Assembly (NCBI RefSeq): GCF_005869855.1
Contig: NZ_SZNH01000002.1
Location: 106,643 to 161,295, forward strand
Source: Nostoc sp. PA-18-2419
Lineage (GTDB): Bacteria; Cyanobacteriota; Cyanobacteriia; Cyanobacteriales; Nostocaceae
Direction of reading: 5' to 3'
Length of the DNA stretch: 54,653 bases
Of this stretch, positions 35,547 to 44,707 are shown piece after piece (within the stretch, counting starts at the first letter, position 1; each line of letters begins with the position of its first letter). The notes beneath the pieces were generated by a model. That model was not told the origin of the DNA. It made no database searches and was given only the letters and a program-made list of their open reading frames with translations. The position numbers and the translations under genes were made by a program.

Positions 35547-37277
35547 ATGACTACAATTTCCTCACCTCAACTTTGGCTCTATGACACTACATTACGGGAT
35601 GGCACTCAGCGCGAGGGGCTATCTGTATCGATAGAAGATAAGTTACGCATTGCCAAAAGACTCGATCAACTGGGAATTCCCTTTATTGAAGGTGGTTGGC
35701 CTGGTGCCAATCCTAAGGATGTACAATTTTTCTGGCAACTGAGAGAAGATCCGCTCAAACATGCAGAAGTTGTTGCTTTTTGTTCGACTCGACGCCCTAA
35801 CACTTGTGCGGCAGAAGAACCGATGCTACAAGCGATTCTGGCTGCGGGAACTCGCTGGGTGACAATTTTTGGCAAGTCTTGGGATTTACATGTCACAGCC
35901 GGACTCAAGACGACGTTAGAAGAAAATTTAGCGATGATTCGTGACACAATTGAGTACCTCCGTTCTCAAGGGCGTCGCGCAATCTACGATGCCGAACATT
36001 GGTTTGATGGCTATAAGCACAATCCAGGTTATGCTTTACAGACATTAGAGGCAGCGATCGCATCTGGTGCCGAATGGCTAGTCTTGTGTGATACCAATGG
36101 CGGCACTTTACCCCACGAAGTTAGCCAAATTGTTCAAGATGTCATTAGTCATTTGTCATTAGTGAGCCAGTGCGTTGCGGAGGTTCCCTCCGTTGTTCGC
36201 GCAGCGTCTTTGTCAGGAGAAGCAACTGGCGTCATTCCTCAACAACCAATGACAAAGGACAAAGGACAAAGGACAATGCCCCAAATCGGAATTCACACTC
36301 ATAACGATTCGGAAATGGCGGTTGCTAATGCCCTAGCAGCTGTGATGGCAGGGGCAAAGATGGTACAAGGTACAATTAACGGTTACGGCGAACGTTGCGG
36401 TAATGCTAACCTCTGTTCACTAATTCCTAATTTACAACTGAAACTGGGTTACAGTTGTATCACAGAAGACCAGCTAACACAACTTACAGAAGCGAGTCGT
36501 TTTGTGAGTGAGGTGGTTAATCTTGCTCCTGATGAACATGCCCCCTTTGTCGGACGTTCGGCTTTTGCACACAAAGGTGGTATTCATGTATCTGCTGTGG
36601 AACGTAATCCCATAACTTACGAACACATGCAACCGGAAAAAGTGGGAAATCGTCGCCGCATTGTGATTTCCGAACAGTCGGGACTGAGCAATGTTTTAGC
36701 TAAAGCCCGCAGTTTTGGGATTGAATTGGATCAGTTAAAGGCAGAGGCGAAGCAAATTCTTCAGCGCCTCAAAGATTTGGAGAGTGAAGGATTTCAATTT
36801 GAAGCAGCAGAGGCTAGTTTTGCACTGTTGATGCATGAAGCTTTGGGAGGACGCCAAAAGTTTTTTGAAGTCAAAGGTTTTCAAGTCCACTGTGATTTGA
36901 TTGAGGGCAAAGAAACTACTAACGCTCTAGCCACAATCAAAATCGCTGTTGACGGTAAGAATATTCTGGAGGCGGCGGAAGGTAATGGCCCAGTTGCAGC
37001 GTTGGATGCTGCTTTACGCAAGGCTTTGGTGAACTTTTATCCTCAAATTGCAACTTTTGATTTGACGGATTATAAAGTGCGGATTCTCAACGGACATGCG
37101 GGTACTGCGGCGAAAACCCGCGTGTTTGTAGAATCAGGCGATGGTCGTCAACGCTGGACAACTGTAGGAGTTTCCACTAACATTTTGGAAGCTTCCTATC
37201 AAGCGGTGGTGGAGGGCTTGGAATATGGTTTGTTATTGCACTCCCAAGCCCAAGCAGCAGTAAAAGCTTCTAGTTGA
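35547..37277 (+). CDS. cimA: Citramalate synthase (with in-frame repeat insertion)
   Basis: 576 residues. Condenses pyruvate and acetyl-CoA to citramalate for the threonine-independent isoleucine route. Motifs: WLYDTTLRDGTQREGLSVS (metal Asp), LVLCDTNGGTLPHEV, IGIHTHNDSEMAVANAL (metal HxH), GTINGYGERCGNANL, and a C-terminal LeuA-like regulatory dimer domain from about residue 420. An insert of about 46 residues (bases 36141-36280), coded by TCATTAG/AAAGGAC heptamers around a palindromic repeat, interrupts the barrel just before the HxH strand. ATG 35547 is preferred to the TTG 35505. Confidence 0.92.
   Translation: MTTISSPQLWLYDTTLRDGTQREGLSVSIEDKLRIAKRLDQLGIPFIEGGWPGANPKDVQFFWQLREDPLKHAEVVAFCSTRRPNTCAAEEPMLQAILAAGTRWVTIFGKSWDLHVTAGLKTTLEENLAMIRDTIEYLRSQGRRAIYDAEHWFDGYKHNPGYALQTLEAAIASGAEWLVLCDTNGGTLPHEVSQIVQDVISHLSLVSQCVAEVPSVVRAASLSGEATGVIPQQPMTKDKGQRTMPQIGIHTHNDSEMAVANALAAVMAGAKMVQGTINGYGERCGNANLCSLIPNLQLKLGYSCITEDQLTQLTEASRFVSEVVNLAPDEHAPFVGRSAFAHKGGIHVSAVERNPITYEHMQPEKVGNRRRIVISEQSGLSNVLAKARSFGIELDQLKAEAKQILQRLKDLESEGFQFEAAEASFALLMHEALGGRQKFFEVKGFQVHCDLIEGKETTNALATIKIAVDGKNILEAAEGNGPVAALDAALRKALVNFYPQIATFDLTDYKVRILNGHAGTAAKTRVFVESGDGRQRWTTVGVSTNILEASYQAVVEGLEYGLLLHSQAQAAVKASS
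36141..36280. repeat. Composite repeat inserted in frame in cimA
   Basis: GTCATTAGTCATTTGTCATT heptamers on the left and ACAAAGGACAAAGGACAAAG on the right flank a palindromic unit (GTGCGTTGCGGAGG-TTC-CCTCC... closing with GCAACTGGCG). Length keeps the frame with no stop. Confidence 0.8.
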
Positions 37278-37320
37278 CAAATAACGCTATTTAGTGTAAG
37301 CAAAATCTACATTTTTCCAT

Positions 37321-37350
37321 GAGAATGGGAGGCGATCGCCTCCCATTCTC
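37321..37350 (+). terminator. 30-bp perfect palindrome centred on HIP1, likely cimA 3' hairpin
   Basis: GAGAATGGGAGGCGAT and its exact complement form a perfect 30-base palindrome around GGCGATCGCC, 43 bases after the cimA stop. No strong T-run follows, so it may work as an RNA 3' stabiliser or intrinsic stop. Confidence 0.65.
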
Positions 37351-37514
37351 GTGCAACACTTTTAGGCGATCGTAGTTTTGCATGTAGCCAGTGCAAATAA
37401 GTGTTTAAGAGTAAGTAATCAGGGGAAGGGTAACTGATTGTTTGTTGCTCAAAAACTTGCTTTTATTTCCTTAGTACAGATAGGATTTTCTCCTTCTTAT
37501 TTGTGTAATTAATA

Positions 37515-37558
37515 GTAAGTATAAATACTTACAAATTAATCACAAAAAAATATACATT
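37515..37558 (+). promoter_or_regulatory. Candidate NtcA-dependent promoter of the KaiC-like operon
   Basis: GTAAGTATAAATACTTAC (37515-37532) contains two overlapping, symmetric GTA-N8-TAC matches. A TACATT (-10 type TAN3T) at 37553 lies 20 and 24 bases from the two sites, inside the 20-24 base spacing of NtcA-activated promoters. Confidence 0.5.
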
Positions 37559-37779
37559 TGTAGGGTTATGGTTGATGATATCCTAATTGTCGGTGAATTC
37601 AAGCTTGAACTTTCAAGCTCCTGCTTGGTTAAAATTTATGCTGCAAAAGAGTGTACTTTCTAAGCTAGTACAAGCCCAAATTTTCCAAATTAAAATTAGC
37701 GCTTAAAACGTATGCAGCACGAAGAATATGCCATTCTGGGCTTGAGTTAAGTTAATAGGGAAAGGAAGACTGTTCGCAA

Positions 37780-39219
37780 ATGTCTGAAAATCGTTTGTCT
37801 TCGGGAATTTCGGGTTTAGACGAAGTTCTCTGTGGCGGTTATGTTCCAGATCGCACCTATTTAATTCGGGGTGGGCCGGGAGCTGGTAAAACAACACTGG
37901 GAATGCATTTCTTAACAACAGGGGCAGCAAATGGCGAACAGGTTTTGTTCATTACCTTGGGAGAAACCGTCACCCAACTAAAGCGTACTGCCCTTGGCCT
38001 GGGATTTGATTTAGAAGGTGTCACTTTTCTCGACCTTAGTCCTAGACCTGAATTTTTTGCCCAAGTTCAGACTTATGATATTTTCTCACCAGCTGAGGTA
38101 GAACGCGAACCAACAACGCGTCGGATTGTAGAGCAGGTAGAAGCCCTCAAGCCACAACGCATTTTTATTGATTCGATGACGCAGTTTCGCTACCTAGCGA
38201 GCGATACCTTTCAGTTTCGCAAACAAGTGCTGTCGTTTCTAAGATTTTTAGTAGAGCAAAGCACAACTGTTTTATTCACTTCAGAGAGCAGTGAAGAGGC
38301 GCCCGACGATGATTTACAGTTTATGAGTGATGCAGTAATCAATCTGAACTTTAGCAACAATGAGCGTACACTGTGTATATCTAAGTTTCGGGGAAGTGAT
38401 TTTCAAGATGGCTATCATGCAATTCGTTTAACCAGTAAGGGAATGCAACTCTTCCCCCGATTAGTACCGAAAGATTACGAACAAGCTTTTAGTACTGAAG
38501 TAGTTTCCTCCGGGATCCCAGAAATTGATGAGTTGCTGCACGGTGGTATTGAACGCAGCACGATTACTATCATTAGCGGCCCCAGCGGTGTGGGTAAAAG
38601 CACGTTGGGACTCCAGTTTATGAAAGAGGCCGCCGGGCGGGGCGAACATTCAGTGATTTATACTTTCGAGGAAAGAAAGGAAACGCTGCTGCGCCGTGCT
38701 GAAGGCATTAATATTGCGGTTGGTGCAATGCAAGATAAAGGGACACTCTCTGTTGTTCAAGTAGAACCGTTATATTATACACCCGATGAATTTGCTAACC
38801 TCGTGCGTCAGGAAGTAGAGCAAAAACAGGCGCGGATTGTGATGATTGATAGTGTATCCGGCTATCGGCTTTCGGTGCGCGGAAAAGACTTGATTAGCCA
38901 CATCCATTCGCTATGTAAGTATTTGCAAAACATGGGCGTTGCTGTGCTGCTGATCAACGAGATTGAAACGATTACAGGAGAATTTAGAGTTACAGAAATT
39001 GGAATTAGTTATTTGGCAGACACGATTATATTTCTGCGCTACTTAGAAATGCAAGGCGAACTACGGCGAACGATTGGCGTTCTTAAGAAGCGAATGACTG
39101 ACTTTGAGAAAACCTTGCGCGAATTTGAAATTAGTCGTTACGGTATCAAAGTTGGTAAGCCACTCACACAGCTGCGAGGCGTGTTGACTGGAGTGCCTGA
39201 AATACTAGATGAATTGTGA
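37780..39219 (+). CDS. KaiC-like tandem RecA ATPase
   Basis: 479 residues with two RecA/KaiC domains. Walker A loops are GGPGAGKTTLG (residues 31-41) and SGPSGVGKSTLG (266-277); Walker B strands are RIFIDSMTQ and RIVMIDSVS. The second domain keeps the EE pair (TFEERKETLL) needed for KaiC kinase activity; the first has GE. At the place of the KaiC phosphosites S431/T432 it reads GISYLADT, so Ser is kept (S410) and Thr is Tyr. KaiA and KaiB genes are absent. The kinase gene follows after 61 bases, suggesting a KaiC-like signalling pair. Confidence 0.9.
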   Translation: MSENRLSSGISGLDEVLCGGYVPDRTYLIRGGPGAGKTTLGMHFLTTGAANGEQVLFITLGETVTQLKRTALGLGFDLEGVTFLDLSPRPEFFAQVQTYDIFSPAEVEREPTTRRIVEQVEALKPQRIFIDSMTQFRYLASDTFQFRKQVLSFLRFLVEQSTTVLFTSESSEEAPDDDLQFMSDAVINLNFSNNERTLCISKFRGSDFQDGYHAIRLTSKGMQLFPRLVPKDYEQAFSTEVVSSGIPEIDELLHGGIERSTITIISGPSGVGKSTLGLQFMKEAAGRGEHSVIYTFEERKETLLRRAEGINIAVGAMQDKGTLSVVQVEPLYYTPDEFANLVRQEVEQKQARIVMIDSVSGYRLSVRGKDLISHIHSLCKYLQNMGVAVLLINEIETITGEFRVTEIGISYLADTIIFLRYLEMQGELRRTIGVLKKRMTDFEKTLREFEISRYGIKVGKPLTQLRGVLTGVPEILDEL

Positions 39220-39280
39220 TAGCGTCATTATAAATTACTAATTGGGATGACAGTATTACCTGCCAGCAAAAGAATGAGCG

Positions 39281-40381
39281 ATGAGTCGAATTTTAATAGT
39301 TATAGAGCAATTTGAGAATCGTCGCCTGTTAGCAGAGTGGCTAAGTATATATTATGAGGTTGCGATCGCCGACTCAGTTGTGCAGGTAGGAAAAGCTGTA
39401 CCGCTCTTAGATGAACCATTTGATTTATGCATTCTCGACGGGCCAGCACTTGATCGCCTCTGGGAATGGGTGCAAGCAAGAAAATCCCAAGAACAACCCG
39501 TTTTTTTGCCCTTTTTGCTAATTACTTTACGTACTGACGTCAAACTATTGACACGGCATTTGTGGCAAACTATCGATGAGCTAATTACGAAACCGTTGGA
39601 AAAGTTAGAGTTGCAGGCACGAGTGGAAATGCTATTGCGATCGCGCCGACTTTCACTAGAGCTTCAGAGCGCGCTAGAGCAAGAACGCGAACTTAGAGAA
39701 CTAAAATCGCGCTTTGTCTCAATGGTTTCCCATGAATTTCGCAACCCCTTAAGTACAATTTCCGGTTTCACTCGTTTACTGCAAGAGCGTAACTTGCCTC
39801 CAGAACAGCGAGATGACTTTTTCAGACGCATTCTAGCTGCTGTTGGCCGAATGATTACCTTGCTGGATGATGTTTTAATCCTGGGAAAATCTGAAGCCGC
39901 TCCTCTGGTGTCTAATCCCGTTAAACTTGCACTTGAGCCTTTTTGCCGCAAGCTAATCGAAGAAATCAAATTTAGTACAGGCAGTAATCACACAATTAAT
40001 TTTAATTGCGAAGACGAATGTGTAGCAGTTCAGATGGATGAAGCCTTACTGCGGCACATTTTAACCAATTTATTATCTAATGCCATTAAATACTCTCCAG
40101 CAGATAGCAGCATTCAAGTGAGACTGCAATGTAAATCTGAAGCCGTGATATTTAAAGTGCAGGATGAGGGCATCGGCATTGCTTCAGCAGACCAAGAACG
40201 ATTATTTGAATCCTTTTATCGTGCTAGTAACGTAGGCAAAATTCCAGGAACCGGATTAGGGCTGACGATTGTTAAACAGGCAGTTGAGCGATATGGCGGA
40301 ACGATCGCCCTCAAAAGCCAAATCAATGTTGGGACAACGTTCACCGTCACTTTGCCCTTGCAAAATGAAATTTTTGACTAG
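39281..40381 (+). CDS. Receiver-histidine kinase hybrid, partner of the KaiC-like protein
   Basis: 366 residues. Residues 1-120 form a receiver-like domain with phosphoacceptor-position Asp53 (LCILDGPAL) and Lys104 (ITKPLEK), but the acidic pocket is ILIVIEQF where a typical receiver has VDD. HisKA H-box is FVSMVSHEFRNPLSTISGF (His151); the ATPase domain has HILTNLLSNAIKYSP, VQDEGIGI and GTGLGLTIVK. No membrane span, so cytosolic. It probably receives input from the KaiC-like ATPase upstream. Confidence 0.9.
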   Translation: MSRILIVIEQFENRRLLAEWLSIYYEVAIADSVVQVGKAVPLLDEPFDLCILDGPALDRLWEWVQARKSQEQPVFLPFLLITLRTDVKLLTRHLWQTIDELITKPLEKLELQARVEMLLRSRRLSLELQSALEQERELRELKSRFVSMVSHEFRNPLSTISGFTRLLQERNLPPEQRDDFFRRILAAVGRMITLLDDVLILGKSEAAPLVSNPVKLALEPFCRKLIEEIKFSTGSNHTINFNCEDECVAVQMDEALLRHILTNLLSNAIKYSPADSSIQVRLQCKSEAVIFKVQDEGIGIASADQERLFESFYRASNVGKIPGTGLGLTIVKQAVERYGGTIALKSQINVGTTFTVTLPLQNEIFD

Positions 40382-40651
40382 ATTCCAAAGCTTGATTTGC
40401 GATCAAACCTTTTCCTTGTGAATCAGCTTTTTGATTTTTGCCTTTTAAAGCAGCAATACTACTGTCCATTGCTGGTATGGTTAATTTAATTGGCTATGTA
40501 CCGTCAATGTCAAAATACCAGCCCAATTATCTATTTCATCAAAATAATCATTCTCATTTAGAGAAAATGTGTAGGCGTAGCCCGCTGCAAGCATCGCCAA
40601 TATTCCAAAATATTCCAATATTTAGACGCGCAATTGCGGATTGCTTTCATT
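40382..40651. other. Intergenic spacer with GCGTAGC repeat fragment
   Basis: 270 bases between convergent genes, holding a GGCGTAGCCCGCTGCAAGCA dispersed-repeat fragment at 40573-40592. The 116-codon plus-strand frame here is not protein-like. Confidence 0.4.
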
Positions 40652-40885
40652 TTACGAGAATTTTTCCCAAGCTTGGGCAACTAATTGGCTCAACCAGCGG
40701 CGTTGTTGCTGGTCTAGCAATGGATCTTCCGCTAGCAACTGAGCAGTTAATTCTTCCAAAGATTGACCCTGAGCGCGGACAATTTTAATAACTCCAGCGA
40801 TCGCACTGGCAACTAGTTCTTCATCAATCGGCTGTTGTCGTAGAGCTACAATTTCCTGGGGACTGTCTGGAATGGGATAATTCAT
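40652..40885 (-). CDS. Small cyanobacterial hypothetical protein, 77 residues
   Basis: Begins MNYPIPDSPQEIVALRQQPI and is mostly helical (EELVASAIAGVIKIVRAQGQ; RWLSQLVAQAWEKF). Soluble and acidic-neutral. It diverges from the CruA/CruP-like gene. Function unknown; its protein-like composition supports coding. Confidence 0.6.
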   Translation of the reverse strand: MNYPIPDSPQEIVALRQQPIDEELVASAIAGVIKIVRAQGQSLEELTAQLLAEDPLLDQQQRRWLSQLVAQAWEKFS

Positions 40886-41045
40886 GGCGTGGGTTTACAC
40901 TTTTTCAAAATGAACAATAAATTTGACAAAATCTTAAAATTTCTTCACTGAATCTTTACGTAACTAATAGGGCGGAGTTTACCCTATTATGCGCCTTCAT
41001 AAAATCTGTCTTTGTGAATAGATTGTTTAGAGATGTCAGGAAAAG

Positions 41046-43157
41046 ATGAAAGAAATCCTTTATTTAGAAGTTCCAACTGCGGATATCGCTGCTGTGCGTA
41101 ACTGGTTGCGAACAGATTTTCAACCAAGACATGGGGAAAAAGTACTGACCCCAGAAGGCTTCCGTCTCAAAATCACTACCGCTACTACAACTGTTAGTGA
41201 CGCAATTTCCGAAAACTTGCCTGCGGAACTTTCTGTATTTGTTTGGTCAGTGCAACGAACTACCTATTTAAAAGTGTTTCGTTGGGCACAACAACCCTTC
41301 CCCCAAGAGAAAGAAATCCTGCAACACCTGAAAAAAGAAACTAGAAGCCGTTTTGGGCATCATTACCCCCAACCACCAGCTATTGATTTATCCCGGCAAT
41401 CTATTTTTGCAGCCCTTGCCCCTTACTACCCTCTCACCGTCAAATATTTTCAGAAAATGCCCAACGGGGAATATGACCTTAAGCGTGCCTACTGGTGGGA
41501 ACAGCGATGGCGCGAAGGGGTACAGAATCCACAGCAGCCCCGACAGGTGGTGTTTTCTAGTTCTGGGGACTGGGGAGGAGGAAATGCCAATAGCCAATCC
41601 CCAATACCTAATCCCCAGTACGATCTGATTTACATCGGTGGCGCATTGGGTGTCATCCATGCAGCAGTGATGGCAAAACTTGGATATAAAATTTTGCTGG
41701 TAGAACGAATGCCTTTTGGCCGAATGAACCGAGAATGGAATATTTCCCGCGATGAAATTCAAAGTTTGCTTAACTTGGATTTAATCACCCCCGCAGAGTT
41801 AGAAACCATCATTGCTAGAGAATACAAAGATGGATTTAATAAGTTTTTTGATGGCAATAATCCAAGTAAATTGCGATCGCCAGTGCTGCACACACCTACA
41901 GTCCTAAATTTAGGCTTAGATTCCGAAAAGTTGCTGCAACTATGTGGGCAAAAGCTGCAAGCCGCAGGCGGAGAAATTTGGGATGAAACAGAGTTTATCC
42001 GTGCAGATATTAATGAATCACAAGTAGTAATAAAAGTCAAGCATTTACCTAGTGAAATTGAAAAACAAGTAGGTGGGCGGCTACTAGTAGATGCGATGGG
42101 AACAGCGTCTCCCATTGCTTGGCAATTAAATAGTGATCGCGCCTTTGACAGTGTATGTCCGACGGTGGGAGCGGCAATTGAGAGCGGATTTGAACCACAG
42201 GTATGGGATTGTGAATATGGAGATGTCTTAAACAGTCATGGGGATATTTCGCGCGGCAGACAGCTAATTTGGGAATTGTTTCCTGGCGTAGATGAGGAAC
42301 TGACGATTTATTTATTTCATTACCACCAAGTCAATGTTGAAAATCCCGGTTCCTTGCTGGAGATGTACGAGGACTTTTTCACAATTTTGCCAGAGTATCG
42401 CAGATGCGATATGGATAAATTAGTCTGGAAAAAGCCGACATTTGGGTATATACCGGGGCATTTTAGTGTCGGGAGTAGCGATCGCACAGTAGCCTTTGAT
42501 CGCTTGATTGCGATCGGTGATGCTGCATCACTCCAGTCTCCTTTGGTTTTCACAGGTTTTGGTTCGCTGGTTCGTAACTTAGAGCGCTTAACAACGCTAT
42601 TAGATACTGCTCTCAAGCATGACTTATTGAGTTTGGCACACTTAAATCAAATTCGTGCTTACCAAAGTAACGTTTCAGTCACATGGCTATTTTCCAAAGG
42701 CATGATGGTACCTACAGGAAAATTTTTACCACCGCAGCGGGTAAATGCCATGCTCAATACCTTCTTTGGACTGTTAGCAGACGAACCTCAACAGGTGGCA
42801 GATAACTTCATTAAAGATAGATTTGATTGGTTAACCTTTAACCGCTTAGCACTCAAAGCAGCAAAGAAAAATCCAGCCTTACTTTTATGGATTTGGGAAC
42901 TTGCTGGACCTAAGGATTTAGGGCGATGGCTGGGCAGTTATTTTAACTTTTCTCGTCATGCCTTGGTTAGTGCTTTATTGAGTCCGTGGTTCCCGCAGTT
43001 TTTGAGCAGGGTAGGCTCTTGGCTAGAACCCCGAAATCCGGGATTGTGGTTGCGGCTATTAGCAATTAATTATGCCATCGCCACAGGCAAACCGCGATCG
43101 GCTACTCAGGTAGCAAAAACTAACCCAGAAGCCATTATTCAGAAATTTAGTCATTAG
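41046..43157 (+). CDS. FAD-dependent oxidoreductase of the CruA/CruP lycopene-cyclase group
   Basis: 703 residues. FAD-binding strand LIYIGGALGVIHAAVMAKLGYKILLVERM (around residue 195), the MNREWNISRDEIQSL segment, LLVDAMGTASPIAWQL and a late FDRLIAIGDAASLQSPLVFTGFGS FAD-closing motif match CruA/CruP proteins, made by cyanobacteria and plastids. CruA acts in lycopene cyclisation in some groups; CruP has been linked to carotenoid/oxygen-stress functions. The length and lack of a cruA-type partner favour CruP, without certainty. A Gly/Pro/Asn-rich insert (bases 41559-41618), coded by mini-repeats, precedes the FAD motif. AGGA precedes ATG 41046. Confidence 0.75.
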   Translation: MKEILYLEVPTADIAAVRNWLRTDFQPRHGEKVLTPEGFRLKITTATTTVSDAISENLPAELSVFVWSVQRTTYLKVFRWAQQPFPQEKEILQHLKKETRSRFGHHYPQPPAIDLSRQSIFAALAPYYPLTVKYFQKMPNGEYDLKRAYWWEQRWREGVQNPQQPRQVVFSSSGDWGGGNANSQSPIPNPQYDLIYIGGALGVIHAAVMAKLGYKILLVERMPFGRMNREWNISRDEIQSLLNLDLITPAELETIIAREYKDGFNKFFDGNNPSKLRSPVLHTPTVLNLGLDSEKLLQLCGQKLQAAGGEIWDETEFIRADINESQVVIKVKHLPSEIEKQVGGRLLVDAMGTASPIAWQLNSDRAFDSVCPTVGAAIESGFEPQVWDCEYGDVLNSHGDISRGRQLIWELFPGVDEELTIYLFHYHQVNVENPGSLLEMYEDFFTILPEYRRCDMDKLVWKKPTFGYIPGHFSVGSSDRTVAFDRLIAIGDAASLQSPLVFTGFGSLVRNLERLTTLLDTALKHDLLSLAHLNQIRAYQSNVSVTWLFSKGMMVPTGKFLPPQRVNAMLNTFFGLLADEPQQVADNFIKDRFDWLTFNRLALKAAKKNPALLLWIWELAGPKDLGRWLGSYFNFSRHALVSALLSPWFPQFLSRVGSWLEPRNPGLWLRLLAINYAIATGKPRSATQVAKTNPEAIIQKFSH
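41559..41618. repeat. Mini-repeat inserted in frame in the CruA/CruP-like gene
   Basis: CTGGGGACTGGGGA and TCCCCAATACCTAATCCCCA units form an inverted pair; translated as SSSGDWGGGNANSQSPIPNP directly before the FAD-binding strand. Confidence 0.75.
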
Positions 43158-43225
43158 TCATTGGGAGTGTGGGAGCGGTAAGAATGAAATTCTGTCCCTA
43201 TCTCACCATCTCCCCACTTCCTCTT

Positions 43226-44707
43226 CTAACTATTTCCTTTGGGGCGAAAATTTGGTAGTTCCACAGATGCTAATGACTTACGTCCTTTGGCTGGACGCTG
43301 GGGATAAACTACGGGTGAGGGTGAATTGGCATCATCGGCATTATCATTTGATGATGGAGACAATTCCAACTGTGTTAATTGTGGGACTTCTGACCAATAG
43401 TCTTCAGTTTCTTCAACAAATATCTTGGTGCCAGATGAAGTGGAGGTAGTTGTAGGAAGGTTAATTTCTACCTGCAACTGCTGCTGTTGTGGATTTTCTA
43501 CTTCCTCTTCATCCTCCAGAATTGTTACTAAAGTTTCCCAGGCAGGCGCATCACCCACATTACTATCCATATCTGTTTTTGCCGCAACTGCTGGTGATGC
43601 AGATACAGGCTGGGAGGTAAAAAACATTTGGATGAGATTATCTAATTGCTGATCTAAGTTTGATGACTCTAAAGGTGAAACAGTTTCTGCTACATCTGGT
43701 AAATCACCAATTTCAGGCGAACAAACAGGTTGCGCTGGTGTTGGCGTATCTTCTTTAACTGACAAATTCCAAGAAGATGAGGAAGTCGGCGTGGGTTGAT
43801 TTGTTTGAAATGGCCGCGGTGGTGATGGTTCTCCCCAAGAATTATCTAGATTATCACTCAAGGATTCTGGCTCTGCTGACCAAGCTTTAATTGGCTGTGC
43901 ATTAGGAAATAAAGACCGAGCTTTTCGAGAAAATCTTCCTTGTGTAGAAGTGATGTCTTTAGGATGTTTTGCAGTATCATCTAGAGAGTCATAACCAGGA
44001 ACAGGTGTGTCTAGACATTTCTCCAGAGCCGCTTTAAATTGCAAGGTCTGGCGTTGTTGCCGCATGAGTCTAATACGTAATTCCCGAGAAGCATTTTCTG
44101 ATTGCAATAACTTTTGAGACTGTTCATTGTTAGTTGTGTGTAGCAACGTACATTCCCGTTCTAGCTGAGCGAGGCGTTGTTGGCTAATTTGTAGCTGTCC
44201 TTTATAAGTTTCAATGAAAACTTCTTGGCGTTGAACAGTTTGTACAGCAGTTTCCAATTGTTGAAATAGTGATTTAATTTGTTCTTGAGCAGCAGCTAGT
44301 TCCTGAGTTTGTTGGTTAAGCATCGACTCAGTAACGCTGGAACGCGTTTTTTGCCACTGCAAAACTTTTTCAGACTCAGCTAGGTTGTCTTTTAGCTGCT
44401 CTACTTGTTCATACAAGTTATTATTAGCCGCACCCAATTCTTCGTTCAATGCCAGCAGCTTCTGAAATTCTGAGTCAAGAAGTGCTTGTTTACCGCTTTC
44501 GGGCTCTGCAACCCAGTCCTGCTGAGAACTATCTTCCAAAAATTGTGTATCTTGAGCCGGCATGAGTAGTGGCAATTTTGAAATTGCCATATTCTCATTA
44601 GGCATAACTGAGTAAAAGGGACAATTCGCCTGCTTTGATTCTGGCGAACTAGCAGAATTTAGAGATTCCATCATAGCCCCCTTGTTTGAGGTGTCAGCTT
44701 GATTCAT
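43226..44707 (-). CDS. Coiled-coil hypothetical protein, 493 residues
   Basis: Residues about 70-245 form a long coiled coil (LLALNEELGAANNNLYEQVEQL; LERECTLLHTTNNEQSQKLL; RELRIRLMRQQRQTLQFKAALEKCL). The rest is Pro/Ser-rich, probably disordered, with an acidic segment WETLVTILEDEEEVE and a basic end RPAKGRKSLASVELPNFRP. Conserved end motifs suggest a protein-interaction adaptor. ATG 44707 is preferred to GTG 44710. No known family. Confidence 0.7.
   Translation of the reverse strand: MNQADTSNKGAMMESLNSASSPESKQANCPFYSVMPNENMAISKLPLLMPAQDTQFLEDSSQQDWVAEPESGKQALLDSEFQKLLALNEELGAANNNLYEQVEQLKDNLAESEKVLQWQKTRSSVTESMLNQQTQELAAAQEQIKSLFQQLETAVQTVQRQEVFIETYKGQLQISQQRLAQLERECTLLHTTNNEQSQKLLQSENASRELRIRLMRQQRQTLQFKAALEKCLDTPVPGYDSLDDTAKHPKDITSTQGRFSRKARSLFPNAQPIKAWSAEPESLSDNLDNSWGEPSPPRPFQTNQPTPTSSSSWNLSVKEDTPTPAQPVCSPEIGDLPDVAETVSPLESSNLDQQLDNLIQMFFTSQPVSASPAVAAKTDMDSNVGDAPAWETLVTILEDEEEVENPQQQQLQVEINLPTTTSTSSGTKIFVEETEDYWSEVPQLTQLELSPSSNDNADDANSPSPVVYPQRPAKGRKSLASVELPNFRPKGNS

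Larger units (their letters stand above)
37278..37779. other. Intergenic region between cimA and the KaiC-like gene
   Basis: 500 bases holding the HIP1-centred palindrome at 37321-37350, an NtcA-like promoter at 37515-37558, and a leader of about 220 bases with a TTCAAGCTTGAA palindrome. A 31-codon frame at 37568-37663 could be a leader peptide but has a weak ribosome site. Confidence 0.5.

Noticed and set aside
37568-37663. 31-codon leader ORF before the KaiC-like gene
   Set aside because: Follows the putative promoter closely but has only a weak ribosome site and no attenuator-like codon run; not strong enough to list as a gene.
40438-40788. 116-codon plus-strand frame
   Set aside because: Contains a dispersed repeat and overlaps the more protein-like 77-residue minus-strand gene.
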